Origin: DASQHW01 sp038209365
GTDB lineage: Bacteria; Actinomycetota; Acidimicrobiia; IMCC26256; PALSA-610
DNA length: 64,000 bases
Reading direction: 5' to 3'
Assembly (NCBI GenBank): GCA_038209365.1
Contig: JBBQXS010000015.1
Coordinates: forward strand, 31,821-95,820
Made by a program: the position numbers and the translations under genes. Positions 18,127-26,935 of the stretch are shown here, piece by piece. Each line of letters starts with the position of its first letter. The first letter of the stretch is position 1. The notes beneath the pieces are model-generated. The model saw nothing but the letters and a program-made list of their open reading frames with translations. It was not told the origin of the DNA and made no database searches.

Positions 18127-18768
18127 TCATCGCGCGCGTCGCTGCTTCATCCGTCGCAGCTGGCTGAAATCGAGCGGCTGACCGGGAAGCACCGATGCGT
18201 TGTCGGGCCGCAGCCCGTCGAGAATGATCCGGACGTAGCGCTCGCGCAGCATGGGTTGGAGCTCGCCGGCGATCGCGGTCGCGTGCGCGACTGCCGAGAA
18301 CAGCAACGAGACGTCGGCAGGACCGATGTCGGTTCGGATCGCGCCCGCCGCCTGCGCGCGCGCGACCAGTTCGGAGACCGCTCCCATCAGCTCGTTGCGT
18401 ACCGGCAACGCAGTGAGCTCCAGCTCGTTCGCCATCTGCTCGGCGAACACACGATGCCGCGTGTGGAACTCGGGAAGGTTGATGAAGAAGCGCTCGAACC
18501 CTTCCGCCGGATCGGTGCCCGCGAGCGCTTCACGCGCCTGTTCGAGCACCGACTCGAACATGGAGGTGAGCACCGCTTCCACGAGCGCCTGCTTGGTCGG
18601 GAAGTGGCGGCACACCGTGCCGACCCCCACACCGGCCCGGCGCGCGACCTCCTCGACCTGGGCCTTGAGACCCGACTCGGCGAAGACCTGCTCGGCCGCG
18701 GCGAGCACCCGCTCGCGATTGCGTACGGCGTCGGCCCGGCGGGGGCGGTCGGAGGAAAGCGGAATCAC
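18127..18768 (-). CDS. TetR-family transcriptional regulator
   Basis: 213 aa. The HTH region is NRERVLAAAEQVFAESG then VEEVARRAGVGVGTVCRHFPTK (about residues 18-60), followed by an all-helical ligand domain. It lies divergent to an MFS exporter, a classic repressor-efflux arrangement. The GTG at 18768 is chosen because a perfect TATAAT -10 (18781-18776) places the transcript start at or next to it, and because a start at 18822 would run through the promoter and two palindromes. The first palindrome (18760-18775) covers this start codon, so autorepression is likely. The inducer is unknown. Confidence 0.9.
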   Translation of the reverse strand: MIPLSSDRPRRADAVRNRERVLAAAEQVFAESGLKAQVEEVARRAGVGVGTVCRHFPTKQALVEAVLTSMFESVLEQAREALAGTDPAEGFERFFINLPEFHTRHRVFAEQMANELELTALPVRNELMGAVSELVARAQAAGAIRTDIGPADVSLLFSAVAHATAIAGELQPMLRERYVRIILDGLRPDNASVLPGQPLDFSQLRRMKQRRAR

Positions 18769-18805
18769 GGTTCCGATTATACTCCAAACCGGAAGCCGTA
18801 TTCCG
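18760..18805. promoter_or_regulatory. Divergent promoter with two TetR-type palindromes
   Basis: Two inverted repeats share the same half-sites and spacing: CGGAA-TCACGG-TTCCG at 18760-18775 and CGGAA-GCCGTA-TTCCG at 18790-18805. Their centres are exactly 30 bp apart, about three helical turns, so two repressor dimers could sit on one DNA face. A perfect minus-strand TATAAT lies between them at 18776-18781. The first copy overlaps the tetR start and the second lies 15 bp before the exporter ATG. Direct observation; the identity of the binding protein is inferred. Confidence 0.75.
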
Positions 18806-18820
18806 TTTGCCGGGAGCGTC

Positions 18821-20452
18821 ATGGTCGCAGATGCGACAACCGAGGATCACGCGCACGAGGGACGGTGGTGGGCGCTCGCCGTTCTGTGCCTGAGCCTGCT
18901 GATCGTCTTCGTCGGGAACTCGAGCCTGAACGTCGCGATTCCCACGCTGTCGCGCGATCTGCACGCCACCGAGTCGCAATTGCAGTGGGTCGTCGCGATC
19001 TACTCACTCGTGTTCGCGGGCCTCTTGTTCTCGACCGGCGCCCTCGGCGATCGCTTCGGTCGAAAGGGCACGCTGCAGATCGGACTCGTGCTGTTCCTCG
19101 TCGGAGCCGCCCTCGCGTCGGCATCGACCGAGATGTGGCAACTCATCGCGTGCCGCGCGGTCATGGGCGCGGCCGGGGCGCTGATCATGCCGTCGACACT
19201 GTCGATCATCATCAACGTCTTCCCTCCGCACGAGCGCCCCAAGGCGATCGCGATCTGGGCAAGCGTCACCGGCGCCGCGGGCGCGCTCGGACCGGTTGCG
19301 AGCGGCTTTCTCCTCGGGCACTTCTGGTACGGGTCGGTGTTCCTCGTCAACGTGCCGATCATCGTCGTCGCGCTCGTCGCCGGAAGGTTCCTTGTTCCCA
19401 AGTCGCGAGATCCGCAGCAAGCCCGCTTCGATCCGATCGGATCGCTGCTGTCGATCGTCGGGATCGTCGCGCTCGTCTACGGACTCATCGAGGCGCCCGC
19501 CAAGGGATGGTCGAGCGCGGCGACCCTCGGCTCGTTCGTCATCGCGATCGTCGTGCTCGCATTGTTCGTGGCGTGGGAGCTGCACTCCGACGAACCAATG
19601 CTGGACATGCACTACTTCCGCAATCCGGCGTTCAGCACCGGGACCGGCGGCATGATCCTGGTCTTCGTCGCGATGTTCGGCGTGATGTTCCTCATCTCCC
19701 AGTATTTCCAGCTCGTGCTCGGGTACAGCGCCTTGTCCGCGGCACTTCGACTGATGCCGATTGCAATCATCATGGTCGTCGTCGCGCCGTTCACGCCGCG
19801 ACTCAGTGCTCGCTTCGGCGCGCACCGCACGGTGGCCTTCGGAATGCTCTCTATCGCGCTCGGCCTTTCGCTTTTCACCGGGCTCACACCGCACACGAGC
19901 TACGCGTACGTGATCCTTTGTGTGATCCCTCTCACGACCGGCATCGCATTGTCGATGTCGCCGATGACGGCATCGATCATGATGGCGGTACCCCCTCGTC
20001 GGGCCGGCGCGGGCTCGGCGATGAACGACGCCACGCGCGAGCTCGGGGCCGCGCTCGGGATCGCGATTCTGGGAAGCGTCGCGGCGTCGCAGTACGGCAG
20101 CAGGATCGCTCCGTTTGTTCGAGGTCTCGGCCCGGGCGACCGATCAACCGCCCGGGCGTCGATCGCCGGCGCGTTGCGCGTCGCATCGACGCTGCCGGAA
20201 GGAGCCCGTACGGCATTGACGACCGGCGCCGACCACGCGTTCGTCAGCGGTGTGCATCTCGCAGTGACGGTCGGCGCAGTGCTCGCGCTGGTGAGCTCGG
20301 GGATCGTGTTCCGTTACCTCCCGCACTCGCTGACGCCCGTCGGCGCGCTGCGTGGGCCGGTCGAGTCGCTCGAAGACATCGCCGAGCTCGGTCTCGGGGG
20401 AGTGCCGCCGGTATTCGCCGACGACGAGCGAGACGCGGCGCACCTTTCGTAG
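18821..20452 (+). CDS. MFS drug exporter, DHA2 (EmrB/QacA) type, 14 TM
   Basis: 543 aa. Proton-driven efflux of toxic organic compounds across the inner membrane. Motif A GDRFGRKGTLQIG follows TM2, SSLNVAIPTLSRDL is the DHA2 N-terminal motif D1 region (with the usual D replaced within NSSLNVA), and motif C-like GAAGALGPVASG is in TM5. Hydrophobic segments add up to about 14, with a final loop and helix near 485-505. The ATG at 18821 follows CGGGAG. It is divergent from the TetR gene, which probably represses it through the two palindromes between them. The substrate cannot be named. Confidence 0.92.
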   Translation: MVADATTEDHAHEGRWWALAVLCLSLLIVFVGNSSLNVAIPTLSRDLHATESQLQWVVAIYSLVFAGLLFSTGALGDRFGRKGTLQIGLVLFLVGAALASASTEMWQLIACRAVMGAAGALIMPSTLSIIINVFPPHERPKAIAIWASVTGAAGALGPVASGFLLGHFWYGSVFLVNVPIIVVALVAGRFLVPKSRDPQQARFDPIGSLLSIVGIVALVYGLIEAPAKGWSSAATLGSFVIAIVVLALFVAWELHSDEPMLDMHYFRNPAFSTGTGGMILVFVAMFGVMFLISQYFQLVLGYSALSAALRLMPIAIIMVVVAPFTPRLSARFGAHRTVAFGMLSIALGLSLFTGLTPHTSYAYVILCVIPLTTGIALSMSPMTASIMMAVPPRRAGAGSAMNDATRELGAALGIAILGSVAASQYGSRIAPFVRGLGPGDRSTARASIAGALRVASTLPEGARTALTTGADHAFVSGVHLAVTVGAVLALVSSGIVFRYLPHSLTPVGALRGPVESLEDIAELGLGGVPPVFADDERDAAHLS

Positions 20453-20464
20453 CCGAGGCTACGA
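20447..20464. terminator. Bidirectional terminator hairpin
   Basis: TCGTAGCC-GA-GGCTACGA is a perfect 8-bp inverted repeat spanning the stop codons of the two convergent genes (exporter TAG at 20450-20452 and flavoprotein TAG at 20461-20459). It has no long T-run, as is common in high-GC genomes. The tiny 2-base loop means the closing pairs must open in the RNA. Confidence 0.55.
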
Positions 20465-21817
20465 CCGATCGAGAATCTCGCCCGCGGCGCGTTCTCCCGA
20501 GCGCACGGCACCATCGATCGCGCCGTGGGACGTCGTCGAGGTCTCGGTGCCGGCCCAGTGCACACGGCCGAACGGCTCACGCAGCAACGGTCCGTAGCGC
20601 GTGAGGATCCCCGGCGGAAGATGCGCCATGGAGCATCCGCGTGTCCATCTCTCGGTCCACCACGCGGTCTCGATGAACTCTGCGGGTGACGCCGCGCGCG
20701 GCCCGAACCTGGCGGACAGCGCGTCGAGCACGGCGCGCCGCCGTTCCGCGGGGTCGAGGGCGTCGAGACGCTCGGCGACCGGTCCGAACGCGAACGACGC
20801 GATGACCCCCGGGATCGCAGAGGCGGGTGAAGCGTCGAGGGTCACCTCGGCGGCGGAGCCGGGCTCGGAGCTTTGACCGCTGAAACCATCGGTTCGCCAG
20901 AACGGCTCGTCGTAGACGACAAGCGTCTTCGTCTCCGGACCTGCGACCGCATTGCGATACAGGATCACGCGATCGTCGGGAAGCACCGGGTCGAATGTGA
21001 TGTCGAGGACGAGCGCGGGTGGAGCGGTGACGACGGCGTCGGCCGCCGACACCATGACATCGCCCGCGTCGACGAGGACGCGATCGTCTTGTTGAGTGAT
21101 CGAGCGCACGGCTGCGTGCAAACGCACCGCGTCGCCCAGGTCGGCGGCAACCCGCTGCGCGATCGACCCGGCGCCTCCCTCGACCATGTTCTCCTGTGAC
21201 CCACCTTCGATCGAGAAGAGGCTGTTGATGCTTCCGTGTGCACGAACGAGGAACAGCAAGTGGAGCAGCGACACGTCGTTGAGGTCGCCCGTGAACAAAC
21301 CGCGCACGGCCATCTCGAAGAGGTCGCGGCCGATGGTGGTACGGATGCCGGAACGCTCGAGCCACCAGGCGACTGAGCGGGCGTCCCATTCCGCGGCGCG
21401 TTCGGCAGTCCATGGTGCTTCGACCGGGACGTGTTTGGCCATGCGATTGAGCTTCGCCTGCGCCAACGCGATCGTGACGACAGCAAGCGGACTGATCTTC
21501 GGGATGAGCCCGGTATATCGACGCGTTCGGCCACCATCGACGAGGAGGTGCGCACCCTTCACCCAGGTCTTGTAGGTCGGGACGCCCATCTCTCGAGCAA
21601 GGCCGAGAATTGCGTCGTGCTTCGGTCCGAGCCACGCGCCGCCGCGGTCGACGGGTGAGCCATCGGGCAGCTGTTGGGTCCAGATGCGACCGCCGACACG
21701 GTCACGGGCCTCGAGTACGACGACCGACTTTCCACCGTGATGCAACCGCCGGGCGGCGGTGAGCCCGGCGTATCCGGCGCCGACGACGCACACTTCCGCA
21801 TCGATCCGCTCCGGCAT
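20459..21817 (-). CDS. Flavin monoamine oxidase-like FAD protein
   Basis: 452 aa, NAD(P)/FAD-dependent amine oxidase family. The FAD-binding start is CVVGAGYAGLTAARRL (about residues 9-24) followed by VVVLEARDRVGGR, the ADP-binding and GG motifs of amine oxidases, and the C-terminal WAGTETSTTSHGAIDGAV that closes over the flavin in MAO-like enzymes. These enzymes deaminate primary or secondary amines to aldehydes, giving H2O2. The start MPERID at 21817 keeps 69 bases between it and the divergent flavoprotein. The amine substrate is unknown, though a link with the other amine-handling genes in the window is conceivable. Confidence 0.88.
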   Translation of the reverse strand: MPERIDAEVCVVGAGYAGLTAARRLHHGGKSVVVLEARDRVGGRIWTQQLPDGSPVDRGGAWLGPKHDAILGLAREMGVPTYKTWVKGAHLLVDGGRTRRYTGLIPKISPLAVVTIALAQAKLNRMAKHVPVEAPWTAERAAEWDARSVAWWLERSGIRTTIGRDLFEMAVRGLFTGDLNDVSLLHLLFLVRAHGSINSLFSIEGGSQENMVEGGAGSIAQRVAADLGDAVRLHAAVRSITQQDDRVLVDAGDVMVSAADAVVTAPPALVLDITFDPVLPDDRVILYRNAVAGPETKTLVVYDEPFWRTDGFSGQSSEPGSAAEVTLDASPASAIPGVIASFAFGPVAERLDALDPAERRRAVLDALSARFGPRAASPAEFIETAWWTERWTRGCSMAHLPPGILTRYGPLLREPFGRVHWAGTETSTTSHGAIDGAVRSGERAAGEILDRS

Positions 21818-21886
21818 GCGTCGCGCACCGTACCCGGCGCGTCGCCCACTATCGGGGGTTCTCCGTTTCGTGTAGGAAAGGTAACC

Positions 21887-23095
21887 ATGGCACAGAACCG
21901 ATATGACGCGATCGTGGTGGGCGCCCGCTGCGCCGGCTCGCCGACGGCGATGCTCCTCGCGCGGAAGGGCTACAACGTTCTCGTCGTCGACCGCGCGACA
22001 TTCCCGAGCGACACGCTCTCGACGCACATCGTTCATCCGCCGGGGGTGGCGGCAATGCAGCGATGGGGTGTCCTCGACGGGTTGGCCGCGACGAACTGTC
22101 CGCCGATCCACACCTACGCGTTCGACTTCGGCTTCTTTACGATCTCCGGGTCACCGGGCACCGACGACGCACCCGTGGCGTACTGTCCACGGCGCACCGT
22201 GCTCGACAAGCTGCTCGTCGACGCGGCGTCGGCCGCCGGCGCGGAAGTACGCGAGGGGTTCACGGTCGAGGACGTCGTCATCGACGACGGGCGCGTCACC
22301 GGCGTGCGCGGCCACAGCAAGGACGGGCAGACCGTCACCGAACACGCCGGCGTCGTCGTCGGCGCCGACGGCCGTTACTCACGCGTCGCGGAAGCGGTGC
22401 GGCCCGACCACTACAACGAAAAGCCGGAGATCCTCTCCGGCTACTACTCATACTGGAGTGGCTTGCCGATGGACGGCCGCTTCGAGGTCTACGTGCGGGA
22501 GGCGCGGGGATGGGGCGCGGCGCCCACTCACGACGACCTCACGCTCGTCGTCGCCGGCTGGCCGTTCGCCGAAAACGAGGCCAACAAGCGCGACGTCGAG
22601 GGGAACTACCTCGAGATGTTCGACCAGGCGCCGGAATGGGCCGAGCGGATCCGCGGCGCGAAGCGCGAAGCGCGTTTCGCCGGCACTGCGGTGGCGAACT
22701 ACTTCCGCAAGCCCTTCGGACCGGGGTGGGCACTCGTCGGTGACGCGGGCTACAACAAGGACTTCATCACCGCCCAAGGCATCACGGATGCCTTCCGCGA
22801 CGCCGAGCTGTGCGCCGCCGCGCTGGACGAGTCGCTCTCGGGTGCGCGCGCCTTCGACGACGCGATGGCCGAATACCAGCGGAGCCGCGACGAGCACGTG
22901 TTGCCGATGTTCGAATTCACGTGCATGCTCGCGACGCTCGAGCCGCCTCCTCCCGAGCTGCAGCAAGTGCTTGCGGCCGTGCACGGGAACCAGGAGGCGA
23001 TGGACGGTTTCGCTCGGGTCAATGCAGGCGTGACGTCACCCGCCGAGTTCTTCTCCGAAGAGAACGTGGGGCGCATCTTCGCCGCCGCCGGCTGA
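21887..23095 (+). CDS. FAD-dependent oxidoreductase (geranylgeranyl-reductase/PHBH-like)
   Basis: 402 aa. N-terminal FAD-binding fold DAIVVGARCAGSPTAMLLA (residues 7-25); the middle motif VVVGADGRYSRVAEAV and the second FAD motif GPGWALVGDAGYNKDF mark the flavin-dependent monooxygenase/geranylgeranyl reductase superfamily. The GAR-CAG variant of the GxGxxG fold is typical of the subgroup annotated NAD(P)/FAD-dependent oxidoreductase in actinomycetes. A clear SD AGGAAAGG (21874-21881) lies a few bases before the ATG. It is divergent from the amine oxidase and could share regulation with it. The substrate is not known. Confidence 0.88.
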   Translation: MAQNRYDAIVVGARCAGSPTAMLLARKGYNVLVVDRATFPSDTLSTHIVHPPGVAAMQRWGVLDGLAATNCPPIHTYAFDFGFFTISGSPGTDDAPVAYCPRRTVLDKLLVDAASAAGAEVREGFTVEDVVIDDGRVTGVRGHSKDGQTVTEHAGVVVGADGRYSRVAEAVRPDHYNEKPEILSGYYSYWSGLPMDGRFEVYVREARGWGAAPTHDDLTLVVAGWPFAENEANKRDVEGNYLEMFDQAPEWAERIRGAKREARFAGTAVANYFRKPFGPGWALVGDAGYNKDFITAQGITDAFRDAELCAAALDESLSGARAFDDAMAEYQRSRDEHVLPMFEFTCMLATLEPPPPELQQVLAAVHGNQEAMDGFARVNAGVTSPAEFFSEENVGRIFAAAG

Positions 23096-23387
23096 GGCAC
23101 GGATCGGAGCGGTTCCCGGGAGAGGCTCCCCGGCCTGCTTGCGGCCGGGACTACACTGTCCGGGACATCCGTTTCCGTTGACCTCTCCTCGCGAGCCGCA
23201 ATGGTCGGGTGTCGGGTGCCGACACCCACCGCCCGGTGGGGCCGGTGCCGCAGCCGGATGTCACAGCCGGGCTTTCTTCGAGGACACGACCTGCGTCCTC
23301 CGTCGTATGTCGAGCGGAGTGCTTGATCGGGACAATGCGCAATATCGAGACCCTCCGGCGGTTCGCGATCTTCGGCGGGACCGACCG
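23096..23387. other. Intergenic region with two hairpins before the SNF2 gene
   Basis: This 292-bp stretch has no convincing gene. CCCGGCC (23129-23135) and GGCCGGG (23143-23149) form a 7-bp stem just after the flavoprotein stop and could end its transcript. GGGTGTCGG-GTG-CCGACACCC (23207-23227) is a perfect 9-bp inverted repeat with a 3-base loop and could be a regulatory site for the helicase gene. An in-frame ATG at 23307 could lengthen the helicase by 27 residues, but the added residues do not look conserved. Confidence 0.4.
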
Positions 23388-26300
23388 GTGACTTCGTACG
23401 CCGGCGTCGATGATCTCAGCCCCTGGCAATTCGACATGTATGTCGAAGCGGAGGCTGACGGTGTGGCGACGCCGGAACAGCTGGCGGTGCTCGAGGCCAA
23501 CCCGGCCGCATGGCGCGCGGCCCTCCTCGGCATGCTGCGCGACGCCGAGGAGCATGTGGCGAGCGCCCGCTCGCTGACCGGCGAGGAGCGCGACCAGGTC
23601 GTCGCGGACCTCGAGTCGGAGCAGCGGCGGCTGTCGGCCGCGTTCTCGCGGTTCACCTCCGAACGGCCAACGGGGGGCGAGGCCCGTCGCAGCCGAAGCC
23701 CGGGCGGACGCGATGCCCGCGACGCTCCGTCGACCGCGCCCGGCCGGACGCAACTGCAGGTGTCGTGGCAACCGGGGCGCGTCGTCGCGTGGGCGGGCGG
23801 TCCGCGTGCGCCCGTCGCCGACGGTGATCAGGTCATGGCAATGCTCACGGCGGCGGGCGCGCCGGAATCGGGTTGGAGCGCACACACGCCGGTGCCATTG
23901 TCGGGTGGGGTCAACGCCGATGCGTTCGGCATTCCGGTCGGGGACGTCTTGGGGTGGCTCGTCGCGGCCGGCGCGGACCAGGTGGGCGATGACATCGGTG
24001 CGAGCGTCAGATGGCTGGGACGAATCGCGATCTGGGCGGTGGAGCTCACCGCGCATGGTGCGATGGTGCCCCAGCTGCGGAAGCGAACACGGAAGAGCGC
24101 GAGCGCGCGGGAATCGAGCGGCTCGTACTCGGTTCGATGGACACCCGCGCTCCTCGATCCCGCCCGGCTCGAGCGCATGGCCGCGGAGATGCCCGGAAGC
24201 ATGCGCGCGCTCGACCGCAAGGTCGACGCACGCGCCCTGATCCGCTCCGCGCTCACCGGCATGGTGGACGCGATCTGTCGCGACAGCGCGCGTCGTCTCG
24301 AGGTGCCGGCGCCCCCGCCACGAGTTCGTACGGCACACGATGTGGCCGAGGCCTTCCTCGCACGACTCGACGGCAGCGCGTTCGACGCGCCCGTCGCGAT
24401 CGGCAGCGAGATCGCGACGCGTGTGGAGCGCTGGGCGCGGCCGGTGACGGGATCCCACGGACGACTGATCGTCCAGCTCGATACCCCAGATACCGGGGGT
24501 GCCTGGCATCTCGCGGTGTTCGCGCGAGGGCCCGGCGCAAAGCAGACCGGCATCGAGCAGGCGATCGTCATGGCCGGCTCCGAACGTCAGCACCTCGAAG
24601 ACGAGATCACCCGACTGGAACGCATGGTGCCCGCACTCCTGCGGCCCGGTGGAACGAGGCGTGGCGAAGTGATCCTCAGCGCCGAGGAGGCTTGGGAGCT
24701 GATGGCCACGACGGGTCCGCAGCTCGCGTCCGCCGGTTTCGACGTGCGTGTGCCGGAGCTGTCCCGCCGGCGGCGCGCGCCATCACTGCGCATCTACGTA
24801 GAAGGATCATCGGAGTCGTCGGTTGGTGCGAGTCAACTTGCGAACGTTCGCTGGTCGGCGCTGTTCGACGACGTGGAACTGACCGCCGCCGACATCGCGC
24901 GGTTGGCGAAGGAAGCCCGACCGCTGATCCGCTCGGGCGGCCGCTGGGTTGCGATCGACAAAGCCGATCTGAAGGCGGCCGCGGAAGCGCTGGCCGAACG
25001 CGCGTCCACGAAGCAGCTGTCGGGCGCGGAGATGTTGCGTCTCGCGCTCGGTCTGGAGGAGTCACCGCTCGCCGGAGGAGTCTCGCTCGACGGGGGAGGG
25101 TGGGCGGCGGACCTGCTCGCGGCCGCGGCCAGGGTCGCGACCGAACCCGCCCGTACGCCGTCCGGGTTCGTCGGTGAGCTCCGCAGCTACCAGGCCGAGG
25201 CGCTCGCGTGGCTCGGCTTTCTCGACGACGCGGGACTCGGCGGATGCCTCGCGCTCGACATGGGTCTCGGCAAGACCCCCACGATGCTGGCGCACCTCCT
25301 CGCCGGGGTTGACGACGGACCGGCTCTGGTCATCGCGCCGCCCGCGGTCGTCGGCAACTGGGCCGCGGAAGCCGCTCGATTCGCGCCCGAGCTCCGGGTC
25401 GTCGTGCACCACGGCGCGAACCGCGCCGTTCCCGACGAGATCGCGGCCGAGATCGCAGAAGCCGACGTGATGGTCACGACCTACGGCACGGCAGTGCGCG
25501 ATGTCGACGCGATCGCAGCGCTCTCATGGGCGCGACTGGTCCTCGACGAGGCGCAGGCGATCAAGAACCCCGCGAACGACACGTCGCAGCAACTCCGCAA
25601 GATCTCGGCGCGTACTCGCGTCGCGCTTACCGGTACGCCGATCGAAAACGGTCTCGGTGATCTCTGGGCGATCCTGGACTTCGTCAACCCCGGTCTCGTG
25701 GGCACGCGACCGCAGTTCATCGCGAGACTGTCGAGTGACGGCGGTGCGACGCGTGTCGAGGCGGAGGACGCGATGCGCGCCCTCAACGGCATCCTCGTCT
25801 TCCGGCGGACGAAAGCCGAGCCGGAGATCGCGACAGAGCTGCCGGACCAGATCGACGAGCTCGACCACTGCGCGATGACGCCCGAGCAGATCGGCATGTA
25901 CCAGGCGCTGCTCGACACCCTGGTCACAGCGACGGATCTTCCCGAGGGTGCCGAGCCGCGGAAGGGACAGATCCTCGCGGCGATCACCGCCCTCAAACAG
26001 ATCTGCGACCATCCTTGGGCCTATCAAAACGATGATCTGCCACTCGCGGGACGCTCGGGAAAGCTCGCCCGCCTCGAAGAGATCATCGACGCCGTGTATG
26101 CGGCCGGAGAGCGGATCTTGGTGTTCACGCACTTCGCGACGTGGGGTGTTCGCCTCGCCGAACATCTCTCGGAGCGCACCGGGACGCCGGTCGCGTGCTA
26201 CCACGGTGGCTTGTCGCGCACGGCACGGGATCGTCTCGTCGAGGACTTTCAACATGGCGAGGGCCCCGGGGCCCTCGTGTTGTCGTTGAAGGCGGGTGGT

Positions 26301-26624
26301 ACGGGCTTGAACCTCACGGCCGCGAGTCACGTCGTGCTGTACGACCGTTGGTGGAATCCCGCGGTCGAGGATCAAGCCCGCGACCGCGCGTGGCGCATCG
26401 GCCAGACCCGCACGGTCATCTCCCACCGGCTCATCTGTCCCGGCACGGTGGACGAGCGCGTCGAGGAAGTGGTGGCCGGCAAGCGCCGTATCGCGGACCT
26501 GGTGCTTCCGAAGTCGAGCTCGCTCGCCGATCTCGACAGCGGGCAGCTGCGCGTCGCGCTCGGGATCCGTCCCGAAGCGCTGCTGACCGACGACTTGGCG
26601 CCGGTCGCCGGGGGGACGAGATGA
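23388..26624 (+). CDS. SNF2-family DNA helicase/translocase
   Basis: 1078 aa. ATP-driven double-stranded DNA translocase, not a true unwinding enzyme. The N-terminal ~560 residues are lineage-specific and end in the SNF2-associated (DUF3670-like) segment around RWSALFDDVELTAADIARLAKE. The motor has motif I DMGLGKT, motif Ia VIAPPAVVGNW, motif II LDEAQAIKNP, motif III LTGTPIEN, then the second lobe with VFTHFATWG, LSLKAGGTGLNL and RAWRIGQTR. The GTG at 23388 is the chosen start. The stop overlaps the ATG of a 100-aa partner. HelZ-like helicases of this type are often paired with a SWIM-zinc-finger gene; none is seen here. Confidence 0.92.
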   Translation: MTSYAGVDDLSPWQFDMYVEAEADGVATPEQLAVLEANPAAWRAALLGMLRDAEEHVASARSLTGEERDQVVADLESEQRRLSAAFSRFTSERPTGGEARRSRSPGGRDARDAPSTAPGRTQLQVSWQPGRVVAWAGGPRAPVADGDQVMAMLTAAGAPESGWSAHTPVPLSGGVNADAFGIPVGDVLGWLVAAGADQVGDDIGASVRWLGRIAIWAVELTAHGAMVPQLRKRTRKSASARESSGSYSVRWTPALLDPARLERMAAEMPGSMRALDRKVDARALIRSALTGMVDAICRDSARRLEVPAPPPRVRTAHDVAEAFLARLDGSAFDAPVAIGSEIATRVERWARPVTGSHGRLIVQLDTPDTGGAWHLAVFARGPGAKQTGIEQAIVMAGSERQHLEDEITRLERMVPALLRPGGTRRGEVILSAEEAWELMATTGPQLASAGFDVRVPELSRRRRAPSLRIYVEGSSESSVGASQLANVRWSALFDDVELTAADIARLAKEARPLIRSGGRWVAIDKADLKAAAEALAERASTKQLSGAEMLRLALGLEESPLAGGVSLDGGGWAADLLAAAARVATEPARTPSGFVGELRSYQAEALAWLGFLDDAGLGGCLALDMGLGKTPTMLAHLLAGVDDGPALVIAPPAVVGNWAAEAARFAPELRVVVHHGANRAVPDEIAAEIAEADVMVTTYGTAVRDVDAIAALSWARLVLDEAQAIKNPANDTSQQLRKISARTRVALTGTPIENGLGDLWAILDFVNPGLVGTRPQFIARLSSDGGATRVEAEDAMRALNGILVFRRTKAEPEIATELPDQIDELDHCAMTPEQIGMYQALLDTLVTATDLPEGAEPRKGQILAAITALKQICDHPWAYQNDDLPLAGRSGKLARLEEIIDAVYAAGERILVFTHFATWGVRLAEHLSERTGTPVACYHGGLSRTARDRLVEDFQHGEGPGALVLSLKAGGTGLNLTAASHVVLYDRWWNPAVEDQARDRAWRIGQTRTVISHRLICPGTVDERVEEVVAGKRRIADLVLPKSSSLADLDSGQLRVALGIRPEALLTDDLAPVAGGTR

Positions 26625-26923
26625 GCGCGCCACGCCGCCGGAAAGCACCGACCCGACCGAGCCCGCGGCGCCGGCAGGGGACGGGCGGCGACTTCTGGGG
26701 CAGCTCGAACACCGACGCGGATGATGTCGTGGAGGCCATCGAGATGTCCGACGATCCCGCGGCGATGATCCGGTCCTTGGGCCCGCCGCCACTTCCGGGG
26801 CACGAGCAGGCCGCCGAGGCCTACTTCGCAGTCGTCTACGACAAGGCCGCTGCGCTCGCCGGTGCGCTCGCCGCCGCGTCGAATCTGTTGCAGCTCGACG
26901 AACCCGCCGGCGACGAGTTGTGA
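26621..26923 (+). CDS. Small acidic-tailed partner of the SNF2 helicase, unknown
   Basis: 100 aa. The first 25 residues are Arg/Lys/Pro-rich (RRRKAPTRPSPRRRQG), likely to touch nucleic acid, followed by an acidic helix (DADDVVEAIEMSDDPAAM) and an alanine-rich helical C-terminus. Its ATG overlaps the helicase stop (ATGA), so the two are translationally coupled and may form a complex. I do not recognise a named family. Other SNF2 loci of this kind carry a SWIM-domain protein, which this is not, since it has no CxCx(n)CxH pattern. Confidence 0.75.
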   Translation: MSAPRRRKAPTRPSPRRRQGTGGDFWGSSNTDADDVVEAIEMSDDPAAMIRSLGPPPLPGHEQAAEAYFAVVYDKAAALAGALAAASNLLQLDEPAGDEL

Positions 26924-26935
26924 GAGGAACCAGAG

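Noticed and set aside
17905..20604. 899-codon open frame on the plus strand
   Set aside because: It overlaps the pirin, TetR and MFS genes out of frame and would cover the divergent promoter; not protein-like.
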